DNA from: Metellina segmentata | Lineage: Eukaryota; Arthropoda; Arachnida; Araneae; Tetragnathidae | Length of the DNA: 64,000 nt | Assembly: GCA_947359465.1 (NCBI GenBank) | Contig: OX375878.1 | Span: 73,524,416-73,588,415 of the forward strand | Reading direction: 5' to 3' | In this document: positions 33,985 to 46,500 of the stretch, one piece after another | How positions within the stretch are numbered: position 1 is the first letter of the stretch | Layout of the letters: each line of letters opens with the position of its first letter | The notes under the pieces: generated by a model | What the model was told of the DNA's origin: nothing | Seen by the model: the letters and a program-made list of their open reading frames with translations, nothing else | The model's database searches: none | Translations under genes and position numbers: made by a program

Positions 33985-35050
33985 GCGTAATTTACCTAAA
34001 GCCATTGGTAATAGTTGACATGTTTATTTTATTTTTAAATATTGAGTGTTTTAAATTCACATGCCCGGAACAAACTAGCAAATTCATATGTAAATAAATT
34101 GCTAAATGAGTTACAGTTTTAGAAAATAAAGTTTAGGAGTAAAAATTTTCACTGTAAATGCGTGGTTTTTGTTTATAATGTAAATACTCTTGTAACCTGC
34201 AAAAGAGTAAAATAGAAATAAAACAATTCTGAAGCAGCTATAAAATCAATTATTACAGTGATTCTTTAATTTCTAAGACGCTACTGTCTACGAATATTAA
34301 AAAAAATAATGTCTTGAACTTCGAACAACACTCAAAAAACCTCTACCTTTTAAGAAAAAGTGATAAAAAGGTATTAGTATAAATGTTACTCTAAGTAATA
34401 ACTTATAATATTGCACGGAAATTTTGTTTTACAGTTGCAATATGTTTAATCAGTTTTTGCAATAAGCACCGATGCATTTTAAAAATTTGCAACATATTTT
34501 TAAATAGAGAATAATATACAGGCAATACATGTAAATCACAAAAATAGTGATCGCAATGATTTGGCTGTCTCTTTAGCATATATTTTATTAATAAATGTAG
34601 TAAGCGTATCCTTAACTGAATAGAAAGCTAAAAATAAATCTGTTTTTCGCCCCAGAAGTTTTAATACTTTATTTGGAGCTTTCTATTCGAAATGCTTTCA
34701 CGCAGGAAAAAGGTCGGCGGGGAATCGGTCTTGGAACCCGATCTATTCCAAATGTCCAAAGCATACAAATAAAATTCTTTTACATGTCCTTCCGAGAACG
34801 TATCGGGATTTTTCATAGCGGAGAATTCGCCAAAAAACTTTTACCCTGTTGAATTTTAACCTTGTTGTGGCACCATTTTAAGTTTGACATTTGTCGAGAT
34901 TTTCTGTTTCGAAGAGCCTTTAGAATCCTATTACATGGAATAAGCTTTTATCATTTTCACATTTATATTCTTCCCTTCTACTCCATTCAAATCAATTCAA
35001 GGAAAAGAAATAGAGTATGCTAGGGATGAAAAGCCCATATTTCTTAGGCG
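33985..35050. other. intron, no recognisable feature
   Basis: No supported feature. Confidence 0.5.
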
Positions 35051-35091
35051 TAATATATATCTATATATATCTATATATATATCTATATATA

Positions 35092-35151
<60 letters not shown>

Positions 35152-35159
35152 TATATATA

Positions 35160-35227
<68 letters not shown>

Positions 35228-35292
35228 TAGATATGTATATATATGTATATATCTCTATAGTATATATATATATATCTCTATAAATTATAGTA

Positions 35293-35388
<96 letters not shown>
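35051..35388. repeat. interrupted (TA)n tract
   Basis: Long TA runs broken by CTATA, GATAG and GTATA variants. It directly precedes the second Helitron-like copy. Confidence 0.95.
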
Positions 35389-35390
<2 letters not shown>

Positions 35391-35394
35391 CCTC

Positions 35395-36290
35395 AAAGAA
35401 ATATAGAAATAGAAAGCTTAGCTCGCTTTCGTTCGCCGACCCACGGGAAACGCTTCGCAAACCATCACTCCTTTTGCAGAGTCAGTCTCCTGCGACTGCG
35501 AAACCGCCTTAATAATTCGTATAATCCTGATTTGGCATTTCGGTCCATGACGTCACAGCGAGGGCTTCGCCCCCTGTTTGGTAACCCTTGCCAATCCCAT
35601 TTGGTTTGCTTCTCAAAACAAGACTCCTTTTGTACAAGTGATTTCCCTTTTATTTACTTTACACTCAATGCACCCTAATCTAATAGCCGTATCAGTAAAA
35701 AATACCTTCTCCATCTTGTACACTGAAAAAATTGAAAAAACCATGTTAATTTCGTAATTTTCTGATCCGTACTTTCTCGGGAAGCCGTCAAAGACCAAAT
35801 TAAAAAAATCGTTGCTGTTGTAATCGTTCGCATGCGTCTTCCTTTTCCACGACGTCACAGCTTTTCACCTCAAGGCCAGTTAAAAGGATGTAGAGTTTCT
35901 CTCCTCGAAGAAATATTTATACACTATCGCAAAATTACACTTTTCGTCACATCGAATTTATTTATGAACCAATTTTTTTAAATAATTATACCTTAAGAAA
36001 GAGTGCATTCTAAGCTTTCAAGTGGTACTTTCAAATTTTAAAATTAATAGTATTAAGCTATAGATATGACAGTTTTACTTTTATATCGGAAATTATGATC
36101 TAAAAATTACGAAATTTGTATGACCAACTTTTAATCGCATCAAATTTAGTTATTAACCAATTTCAAAAATAATTGTACCGTAAAAAAGAGGGTATTTTAA
36201 GGTTTGCTTTGATTTTTTCAAATTAAAAAAAATTATAGTATCAAGTTATCGATATGACAGTTTTAACAAAAATTATAGTATCAAGTTAGT
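35395..36290 (-). mobile_element. Helitron-like non-autonomous element, copy 2
   Basis: Shares with copies 1 and 3 the CACTCAATGCACCCTAATCT / AATAGCC block, GTTAATTTCGTAATTTTCTG, TCCGTACTTTCT, the GGCTTCGCCCCCTG hairpin word, and two internal repeats with AATAGTATTAAGCTAT. The CTAG terminus itself is not recognisable here, so the copy is probably truncated at its 3' end against the (TA)n tract. Confidence 0.55.
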
Positions 36291-36410
36291 ATAGTAAAAA
36301 GTAGTATAGTAAAAAAGTAGTAAAGTATAGTAAAAAGTAGTATAGTAAAAAAGTAGTAAAGTATAGTAAAAAGTAGTATAGTAAAAAAGTAGTAAAGTAT
36401 AGTAAAAAGT
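36288..36410. repeat. ~36-bp tandem repeat
   Basis: Just over three copies of a unit made of GTATAGTAAAAAGTA, GTATAGTAAAAAA and GTAGTAAA. It adjoins the end of Helitron-like copy 2. Confidence 0.9.
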
Positions 36411-37889
36411 AACGAACATTAAAATCGGCAGCAATTTGATGCAGTATTGCACTTCTATCTCATGAAACGATTCTGCTGAGTCGTCGATGGTCCCGTTCTT
36501 TCAGGGTTTTATTCCGCGTAATTCTGAGTAATTGTATTTTATTTGGCGGTATGAAATGTTCGTATGGACGCTTATGTTCACTATGAATGGATTTTAAACA
36601 AGGTATCAAACTCTAATGACGGCCAATGTCATCAAAAGACATAAGCAATTGAGAAACTACAGAACAGGTGAGGTTGAGAAAATCTTGCAGTGATCTATCT
36701 ATAGAAATTGTAGCAGAAATTAAAATCTGCTCGAACTGTATCAGAAGAGTTTTCATTTTTTTAAAAAGACGAATTAACTTTTAGTGAATCTGAATAAAAT
36801 ATAATTATTTAAGCTTACTTCCAGTTTTTTTTTAATGAAAGTAACATGTTTTCAGTGTTTCAGATCCGGAGCTTTGAGTAAATCCGTATATAACTCCTTT
36901 AAGATACATAAAATAGCTTTCTTTATTGAATGATAGTAATATCTACAATTTTTGTGAATGGATTTGCTTGGTTCTGAGTGGGGGATTTGGAATGAAAAAT
37001 CTCATTTTTTTTTTATTTGAATGGGATTTAACTTGCTTATGCAAAAAACCTTGGAAAATATTTTATCTGTGCGTTGCGTCTGGGATATTCACAATATATC
37101 CCTGAAATGTTAAACTATAGGATCCGTTACCTTCGTTCAAGAAATATAAGAATTCAATATTTATACTTTTTACACATTTCAAACATATAAACTATATCAA
37201 AGTTATATAAAGTTTTCTCAATAATAAAGTTCTTACCCTTTTTGTAGACTTCCACCGTTAAATTCCATGAAATTTAAATACTTAATTCTTCTAAAGTAAG
37301 ATTCTCGTTTTTCAACTTCATTCAAATCTAAGACTTTTTATTTATTATTCTAGGATTACAATTCTAAGAAACAACTCAGCTAGAGTGCAAAAAACAACCC
37401 AAGAAAAATTCCCGAGACACGGTCTCTCATGATTAGATATTGGAATGGCTTTGTTCTAAGTAGAAAAATTCGAATAAAGCAGATGGCGAAAGAAAAGAAC
37501 TCAGTAGATTCCTTCAGAACAATATTTTTCTTTCGAAGAAAGACGAGGGTATGTGCCTAAAAGATCTATTGTAAAGGGCGAGATCTTTTCACACTCACAT
37601 TCTATTCTGTCCCGCTCAATGAATAATGGATACCTTCTTAAAAGATATATAGAGTTGAGGATGAGATAGTTAAGTTAGATGTTATTGTGGTGTAGTGTGA
37701 ATACGACCAAAGTATAAAAACAACTCATTTTTTAATTCCTGCACAGTTGTTTTCTAATACAAGTTAAGACTCATATGTGAGTGTAATACTGGTCTTAGAG
37801 TTTTAGCAAGACATCTGAATGGCAGAGCAACTTTTTCAACCCAAAAGTACTTTATGGTGACGGTGTTGTAATATACGTAACTATTGTAT
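36411..37889. other. intron, no recognisable feature
   Basis: No supported feature. A stretch near 36580-36690 weakly recalls positions 10-110, but not enough to call. Confidence 0.45.
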
Positions 37890-38300
37890 TACACGTTACT
37901 TTTTATAGTGGTAGCTGCGTTCACCACAATACTCCCCTTTCAGAATTCAGAATGTCTGAATTCAATAAATGTTACCCTTAATTGATTGATTTCCGATAGT
38001 GGAATACTCTGAGAGCTGTATTAAGATCACAGGAGTATTTCCGTTTGCTAGGTAGTGCAATGATTTGACTATACTGTTTTCTTTAGCAACAGAGTGTGAA
38101 CCGACGTGTGAAGAGAAAACTTAATGACAACAAAGTGTGAAGATGAGATAGGAATAAAGGAACATTGTCTAATAACACAGAACTTTAGACAGCGGTTGGA
38201 AGTGATTATCATCGCATTGAATTACTCAACGTGTTCCATCCATCAAAATGTTCGCCAATTGAGGCAGACACCTCAATTGGCGAACATTTATGAGCCATGT
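37890..38300 (+). repeat. interspersed repeat family C, copy 1
   Basis: Shares GAATTCAATAAATG, GCTGTATTAAGATCACAGG and ATAGGAATA-type blocks with 42140-42610 (same strand) and 52140-52440 (opposite strand). Non-coding, about 300-400 bp, ends not defined. A solo LTR or MITE is possible. Confidence 0.5.
38246..38289. repeat. perfect 19-bp hairpin
   Basis: AAATGTTCGCCAATTGAGG at 38246-38264 is followed by the 6-nt loop CAGACA and an exact inverted copy at 38271-38289. Confidence 0.95.
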
Positions 38301-38444
38301 TGTCTATTATTAAATGGACTTACAATACACAATGTAAACATATTTTTGTTGGATAGTAGTCAATGTGTCCGATGGGAGCTGGCGGATTAGTCTAAATTTC
38401 ATAATATAAGATAACCAGCATATATTCTTCAAATTATAATTTAT

Positions 38445-38790
38445 CGACCAACCGGTATAGTGGTTAAGGTGTTAGCCTCTGGATCGGAAGGTTCTTGGTT
38501 CGAATCCGGGCATGGATGTTTGTAAGTGTATGGTGTAGAGGCGGCTGGTGCACCTTAAATCTTTCGTGGCCGAAAGTCCTCATGTTTGGTTGGTGTGAAA
38601 GTTTGGAGAGTTGGGTGCCAGCTCAGGTGTTGCTTTGTCTATCAAATCAACACCTGATCTATGTGGTTCAAAATTACGAAGTGTTGTCCTCGAATCTTTC
38701 CCTTAAGTGACTGATCCCGGACCGTCGTCAATAGCCCGTAGTGTTGCTCTAGTACGACGTTAATTAAAACTACCATTACCTATCAAATTA
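38445..38790 (+). mobile_element. tRNA-derived SINE, full copy
   Basis: The best copy of the family in the window. A tRNA-like head with A and B boxes is followed by a ~250-bp body and the tail block CAATAGCCCGTAGTGTTGCT then GACGTTAATTAAAACTACC. Other copies or pieces lie at 1965-2200 and 5085-5148 (minus), and at 24245-24507, 55172-55215 and 59385-59495 (plus). Confidence 0.8.
38457..38517 (+). promoter_or_regulatory. internal RNA polymerase III promoter of the SINE
   Basis: A-box-like TATAGTGGTTAAGG at 38457-38470 and a consensus B box GGTTCGAATCC at 38507-38517, spaced as in tRNA genes. The tRNA acceptor and anticodon stems do not close, so it is not a tRNA gene. Confidence 0.75.
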
Positions 38791-40082
38791 TAATTCGGAT
38801 AGGAATAAAATATAAAGTTACAAGAAGTTTTGAAAATTGCTGGAAGGATATAAGTTCTTTTTTTTCTTGGTTAGATAGATAGTAAAATTATAAAAACGAG
38901 AGGGACTGTATAAAAAGGGTAAATTATGAAGTAAAATTTTCCAATAATCCTTTAAAAGTAATGAAATATATTGCCACTATTCTGACAATAAATTTCTGTG
39001 AGAAAACAGAAAGAATTTCAGGTTAAAAAATGCCATTATACTTGGATGCCAGACAGTGTTTTTTCCATTGTAATTTAACATTTTTATTTTGTATTTTTGG
39101 TAATGGTATCATAGAACTTTCCAGAAGTTTCTCAAACATCAAACTATGTTCATGTCTTACATCACGTTTTTATATTATTTTTTATTCTTTAGTCGTTATT
39201 TATTTTTTATTCTCTTTTCCAATTTTTCTTTTACAATTTACTGTGTTGCTGTTTTCTTCAAATAAACCTTTAAATTTTCTTCTTTGGAATAGTTAATTGT
39301 TTTTACGTGACAATATTATAAATTCTTCCACAAAAAATAAATCGAAAAAATAATCTTCTAAATAGTTCTATTCACTTAGTTTTAACTTCTGAATTAACAA
39401 GCACTTCACTTGTTTTAAATGGCTTGAAACGTTCAACAAGAATTAAGGCTTTAATCGTGTAAGTTTTTACTATGAGCACGATAAGTAAAGAACTACTTCT
39501 CGAGCAATTACTTTTCTTTGAGTCATGCATTACTCAAAGTATCTAAGTATAATACTTGGGCTAAATTTATGTTTGGCGCTTTCTTTCTTAGTTTTTGAAA
39601 TTATAAATAAAAGGAAAAGTGATGAATAAGGAAACGGAGTGTGTGATAAAAGCGGTTGGAAACCATACAGCTTACAGAATATACTTTTAAAGATTTTTTG
39701 CTCAGAAATATTCTCCTATGAGTCATCAATCAAGTCATGAAATTTTGAAAGTTTCTTGATTAGAAAAGTTTTGTTTGCCTCTTTTATCTTAGTTCTTAAC
39801 AGGTACTGACTTTTTGTTAGGGCCCTTGTTTTTCTCATTTGTTTAATCATCCGGTCTAAAGCCTAAGTTAATTTGTTTAATTAATACGATTACAAAACCC
39901 AAAAGCAAGAGAGAAACCTAAATTATGTTTTCATAAGCGTTGAGCACATTTCAGCTTAACATTAGTTTTTAATGCAGGGATGACGGCTAGTGCCACAGCT
40001 CTATGTAAAATTCGGAAAATTTTAGTTACTGAATGGAGTAAAGTAAAATTGCGGGAACATATATCTCGTTATTATAAAACAT
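38791..40082. other. intron, no recognisable feature
   Basis: AT-rich; no supported feature. Confidence 0.5.
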
Positions 40083-40244
40083 ATCGGCAAAAAAAGTGTC
40101 ACAAGTCAAAAAATAAAATTTTTGATCTTATGTCACTGAAAAATATGTATGAGGTGTCCCAACGTGTTATATTACTATTCTGTGGAATATAATAGAAGTT
40201 ACCACGATAAAAACTTACCTAAAATTTAAGAGAAGCTTATACTA

Positions 40245-41501
40245 CAAGGTGATTTTTTTTAAACTAACACTATTCAGTGTCACCTGTAAGCTCGATCTAA
40301 CAACCGAAATGAAACCAAACTCGGTATGGGGATTAACAATAACATGGGAAGTAGGAAGAGACCGTAAAAAAAAAAAATTCTAAAAATAGGCGATAGGGGT
40401 ATTTATGGCGCTCAATGTAAAAAGTGTTACAAATATAAGAAAATACCAAGACACATACAAAATTACAGTGAAACAAACCAGAAATTGCACAAAAGATCAA
40501 AATTAAATATCGCTAAATTTTGAAAAAAATATCCAAACTAAAAGTTAATATGCTTTAAAAATCAAAATCCAAACTATCGTAGTCTAAAAAAGAAACAATA
40601 ACAAACGTATTGCACAACCGTTATCCAGTTTCAAAAATGAAGTAAGCACAATAAAAAGATACTTATATAAAAGATTAAAAGTCAACGCTAACTAAAAGTT
40701 AACATGCTTTTAGAAAGGCAATAAATTTTTGAAAGGATATCCAGTAATCGGGCGGCTACACGGCAACGGATACACACGCGCAGTAAATACGGATTCATTG
40801 AATCCCGATTTAGGACTGTTGCCTTTCGAAAGAAAGATAATAATAATAATAAAACATCCCATTAAATTAATTTTCAAATTTTCAAGATTAAATTTTTCAA
40901 ATTGGGCTGGTCTATAAAATTGCAAAAAATTCGTATTACATGTGTGCTAAATTTCATTAGTGTGAATGCCATAAATTCGTCAGGGCACCCCGTACACAAC
41001 CATACACACACACACACAAAACTTCCTTTTATAATAGTAGAGATAAAGGCCTCTTATGTAGCTTCTGTTGGGTTCTAAGCTCACGAAGAGCTATGGATGT
41101 ATTGTACTGATTAAAATAATACAGCTTCACCAGTAATGCGCGTTCAGGTTATGTGAGTCGCATATTCACTTGAGCTGGCTCACTTCAGCTGAGAATATTT
41201 TTCGGAGCTATCTACATGTTTTTATAGCCCAAATTACTGGTGCTGTTGTCGCATACGAAAGCATAAATTTGCATTTTGCTTTGATGCTTTGATACTTCTG
41301 TTTTATGCTAATTATCGGTTTGGTAAGCTACAACAGCGTCATAAATACCCCTATCGGCAATTTTTGTAACTAATTTTTTTTTTCAAGGAATCCTACTTCT
41401 TATTTCATCATTATTCTCCATGCCGAGTTTGGTGCCATTTCGGTTGTTAGATCGAGCTATATGTGGTTCTGAATCGTGTCAGTTTTAAAAAAATCACCTT
41501 G
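40245..41501. mobile_element. TA-flanked TIR element (CAAGGTGA ends) inside the MITE
   Basis: Ends CAAGGTGATTTTTTTTAAAC and, inverted, CAAGGTGATTTTTTTAAAAC. The TIRs are about 150-170 bp long, still recognisable at CGATAGGGGTATTTATG. It is flanked by TA on both sides, as in Tc1/mariner elements. No transposase can be read. It contains a Helitron end. Confidence 0.75.
40700..41043 (-). mobile_element. Helitron-type 5' end fragment
   Basis: Read on the minus strand it begins TCTCTACTATTATAAAAGGA and TTTTGTGTGTGT, followed by CCTGACGAATTTATGGCATT and GCACACATGTAATACG. It is flanked by T at 41044 on the plus strand, so an A|TC junction is met. The element at 55805-56257 starts in the same way. 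No CTRR 3' end is visible toward 40700. Confidence 0.5.
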
Positions 41502-41842
41502 TATTTCAATATAAGCTTCATAATATCCTTTAAGTTGATATTTCTCAAATTCTGCAATTTTGAGTTGCGTCACTTTTCTTGCCGGGTGCGATACGACGAA
41601 GCAATTTTATTCAAACAGGGGAAATAACCCGAAAATCACTAAAATTGTCCCTAAATTTGTTTTTGTAAGTAATATAACTAACACCGCACAAATTATACAT
41701 TTGAAGCAAACGAAGTCTTTATCATAAAAAGTGTTAATCTAACTGAATAGCCAGCTACCTCTGTAATACATGTGACATTAAAAAGAAGCTGTCAGAGTCA
41801 GTGTTATTACAGATTTAAAGTTTTTTTCGCCAATATTAGTTA

Positions 41843-42163
41843 GTGGCCCCAGCATTCCGTTTACGAGAACGTAGTAGTCTCGGTATTAACCCGGGATATC
41901 ATGGGAAGTACAACCAAATCACACCCACCTTGAATGAAAGGAGACGCCTTCTTGGTGGACCTTTGGGAAGCTGGCCCGCATTTGCTTATCGTTTAGAAAG
42001 AAACATGCAAAATCAAAAACATTTTAGCAGCCAACCCGATTTTTCCTATACTAGGTTTTCCAAACCGGTTTCTCATATACAAACCCTTAGCCAAGCAAAG
42101 TCTGCCAGTTTCTTAAGAACTAAGTCTTTGACCGCTCGGTCACTGAGGACTCCGCTGCCATAG
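41843..42163 (+). other. unidentified 106-codon open frame
   Basis: Opens with GTG and reads LGINPGYHGKYNQITPTLNE and RRRLLGGPLGSWPAFAYRLE. Its amino-acid make-up looks less random than its neighbours. I do not recognise it, and no splice sites are evident. It runs into repeat family C at its end. It may be part of a mobile element; it may be chance. Confidence 0.25.
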
Positions 42164-42610
42164 TTGAGCAGTAATTTAATTCAACAGGTTCTTCAACTAG
42201 TTGACATACAATTGCGTGAGATTGAGAAAGCTGTATTAAGATGACGGTTGTACTTTCAGATGCGTGGTCGTGCTGTGGATGAGGGCGACTGTGAACTATC
42301 ATGTTGCAGTTAGCAAGGAATAGTGTTGAAGAGAAGTCTGAGTGGCAATGAAGAGTGAAGCCGTTATAGGAATAGAAGCAGTACTTGCTATCACAGGGCT
42401 TCAGGCTGTTGTAAGATGGCACCATCCATCAAAATATTGAAAAGCCGCATGGATAATTTTTGGAAGTGCACGTGGTCATATCACATCCGCTAGTCCCCAA
42501 TTCAGCAAAGTGAATGGAAGACAATGCGAACGTTGTGTAACATATACCACTGTATTCTAAGTTAAAGTTTGCAACGGTGGCAAAGTTCACCACTTAAATC
42601 AACGTTTTAC
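42140..42610 (+). repeat. interspersed repeat family C, copy 2
   Basis: See 37890-38300. Shared words include GAGATTGAGAAAGCTGTATTAAGAT, here with a few differences, GGAATAG and CCATCCATCAAAAT. Confidence 0.5.
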
Positions 42611-43228
42611 AGGATCTCGCATGGTACTTATTTTGAATTTAAGGGCATTCACACAATCTCAAAATTAAACACGTTTAATTGCTTAGTATTACCTATGCAT
42701 TGGCTACTGAATAGATATTTCATTACAGTGTAAAAATTGAATTATAAAGAAGATATGTGCCGTTATTCTTTAAAATGGTATAAGTACATTTTTTCATACA
42801 TCGAGATATTTAAGGGTGTGCGTTTAAATTAATTTTAAAATAATGGCAAACGTTACTCAATTTGGATGATGTTTTTAATACTATAAACCTGTTAAATTTT
42901 ACTTTGCAATAATAATTATTAAAATTGTTAAAGAAAATAAACTCTTTTTTTTTCAAAGTGGACTTAAACTACTTTCAAAAGTAACGGCTCACATACAGGT
43001 GTAAATTTCATGCTCTTTTGATCCTATTTACATAGGATAGAAAAGCAGTGCATAGAAAAGTAAATCAATGTTTTTCTTTCGATATATTTACGGATTATTG
43101 TTGTTTTAGAATTAAACATCCCCTTGAACATATTATCTCCATGTAAAAATTAACCTGGGGAAGTGTTATTTTAGACTCTTTGATGTCATTTTTGCAAGGT
43201 TTTTAATTATATAACAATAAATAATTTG
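42611..43228. other. intron, no recognisable feature
   Basis: No supported feature before the (TA)n at the Helitron end. Confidence 0.5.
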
Positions 43229-43229
43229 T

Positions 43230-43278
<49 letters not shown>
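43229..43278. repeat. (TA)n tract at the Helitron 3' end
   Basis: About 24 TA units ending at the A|CTAG junction of the Helitron. Confidence 0.9.
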
Positions 43279-43279
<1 letters not shown>

Positions 43280-43538
43280 TAGCTGACCCGGCAAACGTTG
43301 TTTTGCCTTATAAATTATTTCTAGTTTCTAGATAAATTCTAGTGTAGACAAAAAGTAACTTACTTATTATAAGTGTGTAAGCATGTGGTATATGCGTGAA
43401 ATGGGCATGGAGCGCTATGAACGATAAGGGAATATAAAAATAACAAACGCCAAACAATATTATTTTCAAGTTATTATAGTTTATTTCTTAAAATTACATA
43501 TCACATATTAATTACGACAGTAACACTAACAAACAACA

Positions 43539-46500
43539 TCAATCTTTTAATGCTATAGCGTGGACAATATTTTTTGTTAGCCCATCTTTAGCGAGCACAA
43601 ACAAACTGGATGGTTTACCGACTCGAGAGCATGCTAAGTACAATTGCCCGTGTGAAAAACATGGTGTACTCAAATCTAAGCCACAAACAGACATCGTTTG
43701 GCCTTGGGATTTGTTGATTGTCATTGCAAATGCCAATCTAATCGGAAACGTTTGAAAATTCGTTTGAATTGAATTGGCACATCTGTAGGTATGATAGGAA
43801 TCCGTGGTATTAAGATATTTTCACCTTTGAACTTGCCATTTAAAATGCTGGCTTCGATAACGTTTTTCATCAATTTTCGAATGACTAATCGCGTACCGTT
43901 GCACAACCGTGGCGGGTTTAAATTACGAAGCAAGATAATTGGAGATCCAACCTTCAATTGTAAATTATGCGGTGGCATGCCTGGCAAATCCAGTGAGTTC
44001 AAAAATTCTGTGGGAAAATTGACAGCTTCGCTGGCATCGCAAACTGTATCAATAGATTTGTATGATACCAAGTTCCCTGGCAACAACTGTTGTATCTTCA
44101 AATTTAAATTGTCAACGTCTGCATTTTTTGCTGCTAAAATAGCTCTTTCTGCAAGCCACTCATGATTTATGTACTGTGTGTGTACATCGGAAAATATTTG
44201 TTCAATGAGAGTATCTTGCGAATCAGCGATTGTGCAGAAATCGGTCGGTAATTTTACGTATCCAGTTTCATCTGTAGCAACTTTTCCATCACCGATATCT
44301 AAGAGTTGTTTTGAGAATGTTTCAGCGGATGGATCTTGAAGCATTTGAACGCGCATATTTACTTTCAGCTGTACTTTTTCAACATTACGCCACAATGGAG
44401 ATTATTTTAAGCAAGCGTTGATCTCATCAACGTATGTTGAACGTGGAATGACGGGAAGTGTTTGTCTGAAATCACCTGAAAGCACCAACAGTGCCGCCAA
44501 ATAGTTTGTCGTTGTTTTTAATATCTTTCAATGTCCTGTTCAACGCCTCAATTGAATGTTTGTGTGCCATAGTACATTCATCCCAGATGATAATTTTACA
44601 CTGTTTCAGCACGGTGGCCATGGACGATTGTTTTTTAATGTTACACACTGCGTCAGGGTTATTTTGAATATTTAGTGGCAGCTTAAATACTGAATGAGCT
44701 GTTCTGCCTCCATCCAATAAAGTTGCCGCAATGCCCGATGATGCAACGGCCAATGCGATGCCATTATTTGATCGTATTTCAGCAAGAATTAGTGAAATAA
44801 GGAATGTTTTGCCAGTTCCACCCGGTGCATCCAAAAAGAAGAACCCACCTTGTCCTGCTGAAACTGCTAGCAAAATGCGGTCATAAATGGTTCTTTGTTC
44901 GTCATTCATTAGTGGGACATTGCGAGTAACAATAGCTGCCATTTCTACAGTGTTGTACTGCAGTTCACGATTCATTTCAGTGTTAATTAAATCAGATGCA
45001 GTTCGATTTGGCGAATTCATACCGAAATGAGTGAGTGATAAGTTGGTAATGACAATGCAAAGATCATCAATAGCAATCAATGCTTCATTGTACATAGCGT
45101 CGCTGAATGTTATCGTTAGATCGTTGCACCGTGTACGATGTTGATGCAATATATCATCAGTCATTGAATCTTTGTGATTATCCCACAATATCTGTGCTCG
45201 AGCTGGGAAACATGTAGTCAACACTATAGCGAATAGTAGACGAATTTGTATTGCTGTACAGTTCAATGCAGCTTCAGCAAGCATACACTCCCACTGGTTG
45301 TCGTCTTCCTGCAAGCCGAGTGCAAGGCATGCGTCTTTATATGTCGGATACTGTTGCCCATTCACTTTACGTATATCTTGAAATGATAATGGGCCAGTAA
45401 CATTAACCAACAACAGTCGAAGATAAAAGCACTCAGTGTGTCTTGGATTGACTGTAAATAATCGCCCCAAAGCGTTCGATTTAAATAAATTGAGACATGC
45501 ATCAACTGGTGAGCCTTGCTTGCGGGGCATCCATTTTTTGTTTGAGCCCATGTGAAATAGTGGGGTACTTGTGAATAGAGCAATGTTCTTGCAAAGGCAC
45601 CAAAATCATCCGTACTATTACACAATTCAAAAAATGCAGTGAGTGTAGTTTTAGGTGGATTTGTAGCACGATCAATCACTGTCTCGTTCGTGAAAAATAC
45701 ACGCTGACCGTTTTTAAGATGGACGGCTAACTGAACAACTGCTGGATCCCGTTCATGAATTGGAAAACCGAAGATACGCCAAGCAGCTTCATTGGAGCTG
45801 ATGTACCGACCAATTTGGTAGAGCGTAATTTCATCGTTTTTATCCATTGGAGGAGCATTTACATTAGTATTTTCTACTCTAAACACAGCCATATCACTGC
45901 ATTTATGGACATACTTGCAAATATATTTGATGCTCTTCACAGAACTGCAAAACTCAACATTAATATGAGCATTGTATGTCTTGCTTGCGAATACGGCACC
46001 ACCCAACGATTGTCAATGTCAATGTCTGTGTTGCTGATATTTTTAATAAATGATTGTCCGCCATTATCGGGACTTCTTCGACGATATATTGGATATCCGT
46101 CGGTATTTGTTATCGTATCATTAGTGAAATCTTTAGGGACATTTTTAGTACATTTTCCATCTGCCATGCAAGGCGATGAACGATGAAGAGTACCGCATGG
46201 ACCATGGATCATGTTTGCTGTAACAATATCAAACAGCACTTGGTCAGTAGACGGATCTGGAATTTCCGCAGAAATGATACTATCGATTTCTTCAGGACGG
46301 ATTTTGTCGATTAACCAAACCAAAATATGCGCATGAGGTAATCCTCGCTTTTGCCATTCAATTGAATACAGCCAGCAACGTGTGGGATCGAATACATGTA
46401 ATTTAGTAATGATACTTATTAGAGACTTCAACTTTTGTCTGAATACACGTGCTGTAATGTCATGACGATGTATTGCATTTTGGCCAGGCAATAGCAAAGA

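Larger units (their letters stand above)
40083..41591. mobile_element. MITE (GCACCCC type), copy 3, split by an insertion
   Basis: The left half (40083-40244, with TGTCACAAGTCAAAAAATAA and ATATGTATGAGGTG) and the right half (41502-41591, with CAATTTTGAGTTGCGTCACT, ending GCCGGGTGCGATA) together correspond to the complete MITE at 59498-59755. The 1257 bp between them is another element. Confidence 0.7.

Noticed and set aside
35017..35396. Open frames on both strands made of alternating Ile-Tyr
   Set aside because: They are translations of (TA)n. The same holds for frames over 48912-49103, 51407-51719, 63177-63407 and 63537-63830, outside the few flanking residues.
38457..38530. Functional tRNA gene
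   Set aside because: A and B boxes are present but the acceptor stem does not close and a SINE body follows; other tail-sharing copies exist.
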